A stretch of DNA of 64,000 nt from Candidatus Dechloromonas phosphorivorans (GTDB taxonomy: Bacteria; Pseudomonadota; Gammaproteobacteria; Burkholderiales; Rhodocyclaceae), in the NCBI GenBank assembly GCA_016721185.1, contig JADKIP010000012.1:372001-436000 (forward strand), in the 5' to 3' direction. Every line of letters begins with the position of its first letter. Position 1 is the first letter of the stretch. The notes beneath the pieces are model-generated. The model had not been told where the DNA came from. It ran no database searches and saw only the letters and a program-made list of their open reading frames with translations. The translations under genes were made by a program, and so were the position numbers. Of the stretch, positions 60,467-64,000 are shown one piece after another.

Positions 60467-62644
60467 ATGGCCCAATCCCAAGCCGTCGAGGTCTTGCTGC
60501 GGCCAGCGGTGGAGCTATACACCGTCGCGGTCTGTGCCGGTGCCGCGTTGCTGTGCCTGGCAGCACCGTGGTCGCTCGCACTGAGTCCCTTGTTGGGTCT
60601 GGGCAGCGCGCTGGCCTTCCTGACCTTCGGTGCCATCCGCCTGCGCGAGGCCTGTGCGATCCTGCGCTATCGGCGCAACATCCGTCGCTTACCACGCTAT
60701 GTAATGAGCAGCTGCGGCGTGCCGGTCAGCCAGCAACGGCTCTTCATTGGCCGGGGCTTTCGCTGGGACCAGCGGCACACGCATCGGCTGATGCAGACCT
60801 ACCGGCCGGAATTCCGCCGCTACGTGGAACCGACGGTAGCCTACCGATGGGCGCGGCATCTGGAGGAGCGGCTGGAGTTCACGCCGTTTCCGTTTTCGAA
60901 GCTGGCCAGGGCACTGGCCTGGGATAGCCCGCTCAACCCGTTCCGGCCCTTGCCGCCGGTAGGCGTCCTGCCACGCCTGCATGGCATCGAGCCGAACGGT
61001 GGACGTCAGCCTGCCGCTGGGCGAGCGGGTCGGACATTCGCTGGTCCTGGGCACGACGCGGGTGGGCAAGACTCGCCTGGCCGAGCTGTTCATCACGCAG
61101 GACATCCGGCGCAAGGCAGGCGGACAGCATGAGGTGGTGATCGTCTTCGATCCCAAGGGCGATGCCGATCTCCTGAAGCGCATGTACGTGGAGGCCAAGC
61201 GCGCCGGGCGCGAGGGCGAGTTCTACGTCTTCCATCTGGGCTGGCCGGACATCTCGGCGCGCTACAACGCCGTGGGCCGGTTCGGCCGCATCTCCGAGGT
61301 GGCCACGCGCATCGCCGGCCAACTCTCGGGCGAGGGCAACAGCGCCGCCTTCCGCGAGTTCGCTTGGCGTTTCGTCAACATCATCGCCCGCGCCCTGGTG
61401 GAACTGGGCCAACGCCCGGATTACCTGCTGATCCAGCGCCACGTGATCAACATCGACGCGCTGTTCATCGAATACGCCCAGCACTTTTTCGCCCGCAGCG
61501 AGCCCAGGGCCTGGGAGATCATCGTCCAGCTCGAAGCCCGGCTCAACGACAAGAACATCCCGCGCAACATGATCGGCAGAGAGAAGCGCGTGGTGGCCCT
61601 GGAGCAGTATCTGTCGCAGGTGCGCCTCTACGACCCGGTGCTCGACGGGCTGCGCAGTGCGGTGCGCTACGACAGGACGTACTTCGACAAGATCGTGGCC
61701 AGCCTTCTGCCGCTGCTGGAGAAACTGACCACCGGCAAGATCGCGCAATTGCTGGCGCCCAACTACTCGGACCTGAACGACCCGCGGCCGATCTTCGACT
61801 GGATGCAGATCATCCGGAAGCGCGCGGTGGTCTATGTCGGGCTGGATGCGCTGTCGGATGCCGAAGTGGCGGCTGCGGTCGGCAACTCGATGTTCAGCGA
61901 CCTGGTGTCGGTGGCCGGGCACATCTACAAGTTCGGCATCGATGACGGCTTGCCGGGCGCAGCGGCCGGCGTGAAGGTGCCGATCAACGTCCATGCCGAT
62001 GAATTCAACGAGCTGATGGGCGACGAGTTCATCCGATGATCAACAAGGGCGGCGGTGCCGGGGTGCAGGTTACCGCATACACCCAGACGCTCTCGGACAT
62101 CGAGGCCCGTATCGGCAACCGGGCCAAGGCCGGCCAGGTGGTCGGCAACTTCAACAACCTGTTCATGCTGCGCGTGCGCGAAACGGCCACAGCCGAGCTG
62201 CTGACGCGGCAATTGCCCAAGGTCGAGGTATATGCGACGACGGTGATGAGCGGTGCCACCGACAGTTCGGACCCGAGCGGCAACACCGCCTTCACCTCCA
62301 ACACCCAGGACCGCATCAGCAGCAACAGCGTGCCGCTGATCGAACCGGCGCACGTGGTCGGCCTGCCCAAGGGCCAGTGCATTGCGCTGATCGAGGGCGG
62401 TCACCTGTGGAAGATCCGCATGCCACTGCCAGCGCCCGATCCGGACGAGGTGATGCCCAAGGACTTGCAGGAACTGGCGGGCTACATGCGACAGCACTAC
62501 GTCGAGGCGAGCGAGTGGTGGGAGAACCAGAGCGTACCGGGCCTGCAGGAACGAGCCCTGCCCGATGATCTACTGGCGGACTTCCAGCGGATGGCCACCG
62601 GCCAGGAGGCTGACGATGCAGCGGCGAAAGAAGACTCGCCATGA
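60467..62644 (+). pseudogene. TraD-like conjugative coupling ATPase (TIGR03743), frameshifted
   Basis: A type IV coupling protein of about 726 residues if restored. Two N-terminal membrane helices lie near residues 13-60 (AVCAGAALLCLAAPWSLALS). Walker A is TTRVGKTRLAEL and Walker B VHADEFNELMGDEF. One frameshift near 60990 precedes DVSLPLGERVGHSLVLG; a second near 62036 (one C missing in ATCCGATG) separates DEFI from MINKGGGAGVQVTAYTQTLS. The rest is open. The protein delivers DNA to the transfer channel; if the indels are real, transfer from this ICE would be blocked. It overlaps the next gene by 4 bases. Confidence 0.85.
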
Positions 62645-63387
62645 GCGATCCGGCCGTCGCCGCGCAGCGCCAGCAGGTTCGCCAGCAGGGGCTGATCGCC
62701 GGCCTGGTGACGCTGCCGTTCAGGTTTTTCGGGGTGCTGTGCGGCTCGCTCTTCCTGTGCATCATGATCGAATGCGTCGGCATGCATTTCTTCTGGCCCG
62801 AGGAAGGCTGGCACCACGCCCAGAACATGCTCAATCACGAACTGGCGTTGATGTCGGAGAGCTTCACGCGCAGCGTGCTGGTGCAGGAGCCTGGGCGCAG
62901 CGCACGGCAACTCGTGGAATTGGCCTACGAATGGCTATTCGAGAAGAGTGGATTGATGGACTGGATACGGGATGCCGCCACGCAGTCCCGTGCTGGCGCT
63001 CAGGGCCAGGCCCATGACTTTCGCCACTACCTAGGGCAGGTCGTGCATGTCGAGGGCTACCTGATCGCCTCGGCCTACATGCTGCTGGTTTTTCTCGTGC
63101 GGCTGCTGGTGCTGACCCTGACCGTGCCGCTGTTCCTGCTGGCCGCCTTCGTGGGCCTGGTGGATGGCTTGGTGCGCCGGGACATACGCAGCTTCGGAGC
63201 CGGGCGGGAATCAGGCTTTCTCTACCACCGGGCCAAGGCCAGCCTGATGCCGCTGGCCGTGTTGCCATGGGTCGTCTATCTGGCGCTGCCGGTAAGCGTG
63301 CATCCGCTGCTGATTCTGCTTCCCAGCGCGGTGATGCTGGGAACGGCGGTGGACATTGCGGCGGGGACGTTCAAGAAGTACCTGTAA
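62641..63387 (+). CDS. TIGR03747-family ICE membrane protein
   Basis: A 248-residue integral membrane protein. Hydrophobic segments lie near residues 17-45 (IAGLVTLPFRFFGVLCGSLF), 130-165 (YMLLVFLVRLLVLTLTVPLF), and 200-240. The blocks LVDGLVRRDIRSFGAGRESG and FLYHRAKASLMPLAVLPWVV are family-typical. TIGR03747 proteins follow TraD in PFGI-1-class ICEs and are thought to assist coupling. It is intact, the last conjugation gene in the window. Confidence 0.88.
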   Translation: MSDPAVAAQRQQVRQQGLIAGLVTLPFRFFGVLCGSLFLCIMIECVGMHFFWPEEGWHHAQNMLNHELALMSESFTRSVLVQEPGRSARQLVELAYEWLFEKSGLMDWIRDAATQSRAGAQGQAHDFRHYLGQVVHVEGYLIASAYMLLVFLVRLLVLTLTVPLFLLAAFVGLVDGLVRRDIRSFGAGRESGFLYHRAKASLMPLAVLPWVVYLALPVSVHPLLILLPSAVMLGTAVDIAAGTFKKYL

Positions 63388-63704
63388 CTATATCGTTCTG
63401 GACGCCCTACCCCCATCAGGGAGCGGAATCGCATCTGATCTGACCGGATTGAAACGAACCGTTGCCGTTATTCGTTGGCACCGGAGGCCCACGGCAGGTT
63501 TCTGAGTTAAGCAGTCGCGCAGCATGCCCGCCCACTGACAACTGGTAGGCCCTGGCTGACATTCAGATGATCAACTAATTAAGTCAGCAATGCTGCCCGG
63601 TAACAGCCTTTCTTTAGCCATCCAAGAAGTCGCTAACCCCCAGCAGAAATTCCCGTTGCGGGAATATAGTTCCCATTTGTGGAACCTGTGATATGCTTGC
63701 GCTC
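63388..63704. other. Intergenic region before higB
   Basis: This 317-base interval carries no gene. Its right end holds the two HigA-operator-like palindromes and the -10 element TATAGT. Confidence 0.45.
63650..63685 (+). promoter_or_regulatory. Operators and -10 element of the higBA pair
   Basis: TTCCCGTTGCGGGAA (63650-63664) and GTTCCCATTTGTGGAAC (63669-63685) are two palindromes sharing TTCCC/GGAA arms. TATAGT (63665-63670) lies between them, so repressor binding would block the promoter. Confidence 0.6.
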
Positions 63705-63989
63705 ATGATCTTGATCGGACGCAACCACCTCGTTGAGCACACCCAGCAGTTTCCCGCTGCACGGACGGCTTTGGCCATGTGGCAAGCCGTTGCTCAAAAA
63801 TCCTCCTGGCAAAACCAGGCTGATACGCAAGCAACCTTCCCGGCGGTCAAATTCTTAACGCCCAAGCTAGCCAGCTTTCATCCCATTGGGATTGATTGCG
63901 TCATAACAACACAAATTGCATTTAACACAGGAATCTTAATCGTGCTTGCTGTAACAAAACTCGAATCTCAGCAGACCCAAGAGTCGTAA
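63705..63989 (+). CDS. higB: HigB-like toxin
   Basis: A 94-residue protein (an ATG at 63693 is also possible). ARTALAMWQAVAQKSSWQNQ and ADTQATFP fit the first half of HigB mRNA interferases. The second half (ITTQIAFNTGILIVLAVTKL) fits only loosely: the usual basic YR pair and the HxEY end are missing or altered. It is either divergent or has compensating frame changes. The next ATG, 2 bases after the stop, begins MEL as HigA antitoxins often do, and operator-like palindromes lie upstream. Confidence 0.55.
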   Translation: MILIGRNHLVEHTQQFPAARTALAMWQAVAQKSSWQNQADTQATFPAVKFLTPKLASFHPIGIDCVITTQIAFNTGILIVLAVTKLESQQTQES

Positions 63990-63990
63990 C

Positions 63991-64000
63991 ATGGAATTAC
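63991..64000 (+). CDS. higA: HigA-like antitoxin, first codons only
   Basis: ATGGAATTAC encodes MEL at the right edge of the window. It is called only from its position directly after the HigB-like gene and the palindromic operators. Nothing more can be read. Confidence 0.35.

Noticed and set aside
1..64000. CRISPR arrays, rRNA genes or replication origin
   Set aside because: No regularly spaced repeats, rRNA sequence or DnaA-box cluster was noticed.

Overview
The window is GC-rich proteobacterial DNA, most likely from a gamma- or betaproteobacterium. The clues are FecI/FecR/TonB-receptor iron clusters with STN domains, a LysR regulator, and a backbone that matches the PFGI-1 class of integrative and conjugative elements (ICEs; relatives of PFGI-1, clc, PAGI-2 and SPI-7). 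No rRNA, 16S-linked marker or CRISPR array is present, so the genus cannot be named.

Layout. (1) 1-6512, minus strand: an iron-uptake locus made of FecI sigma, FecR, an STN-type TonB receptor, DUF3649, PepSY and DUF3325. (2) 6683-7585: a LysR regulator, after which the ICE backbone starts near 7.6-7.9 kb. (3) 7866-13424: ICE maintenance and replication block (AlpA, ParA, HicA-like, ParB, DUF2857, STY4528-type protein). (4) 13578-16676: a three-gene cargo cassette (NdpA-like nucleoid protein, C-terminal membrane-helix protein, HEPN-LOTUS protein) bracketed by copies of a 17-nt palindrome. (5) 16846-20805: TIGR03761, DUF3158, SSB and topoisomerase III. (6) 21378-25984: a tyrosine recombinase followed by two convergent genes (STAND-like ATPase, SHMT-like PLP enzyme) enclosed by a perfect 19-bp inverted repeat. 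(7) 26365-35457: small conserved ICE genes, many with structured leaders, interrupted by an AbiE toxin-antitoxin pair and a methyltransferase. (8) 35516-46819: a DNA methyltransferase gene split by a 10.2-kb Tn3-family transposon, which itself carries a FitAB toxin-antitoxin pair, a decayed recombinase-in-trio (RIT) element and a DUF1254 gene. (9) 46922-49579: an ICE hypothetical gene and a large helicase. (10) 49819-56012: a second, Fur-box-linked fec-type iron locus carried as cargo. (11) 56161-57219: an unknown gene and a tRNA-like gene with a 28-nt insertion in the anticodon loop. (12) 57372-63387: conjugation genes (PilL lipoprotein, coiled-coil protein, TIGR03759, lytic transglycosylase, TIGR03765, TraD coupling ATPase, TIGR03747). 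(13) 63705-64000: a HigBA pair running off the end.

The main unusual signals are the three-gene NdpA/membrane/HEPN-LOTUS cassette, the recombinase with its possible invertible two-gene segment, the interrupted tRNA, and two families of repeated structured leaders with compensatory base changes. Many genes between about 36 and 44 kb and between about 54 and 62 kb carry single-base frameshifts but almost no stop codons in the restored frames. This could be recent decay or uncorrected sequencing indels, and it affects how those genes should be read.
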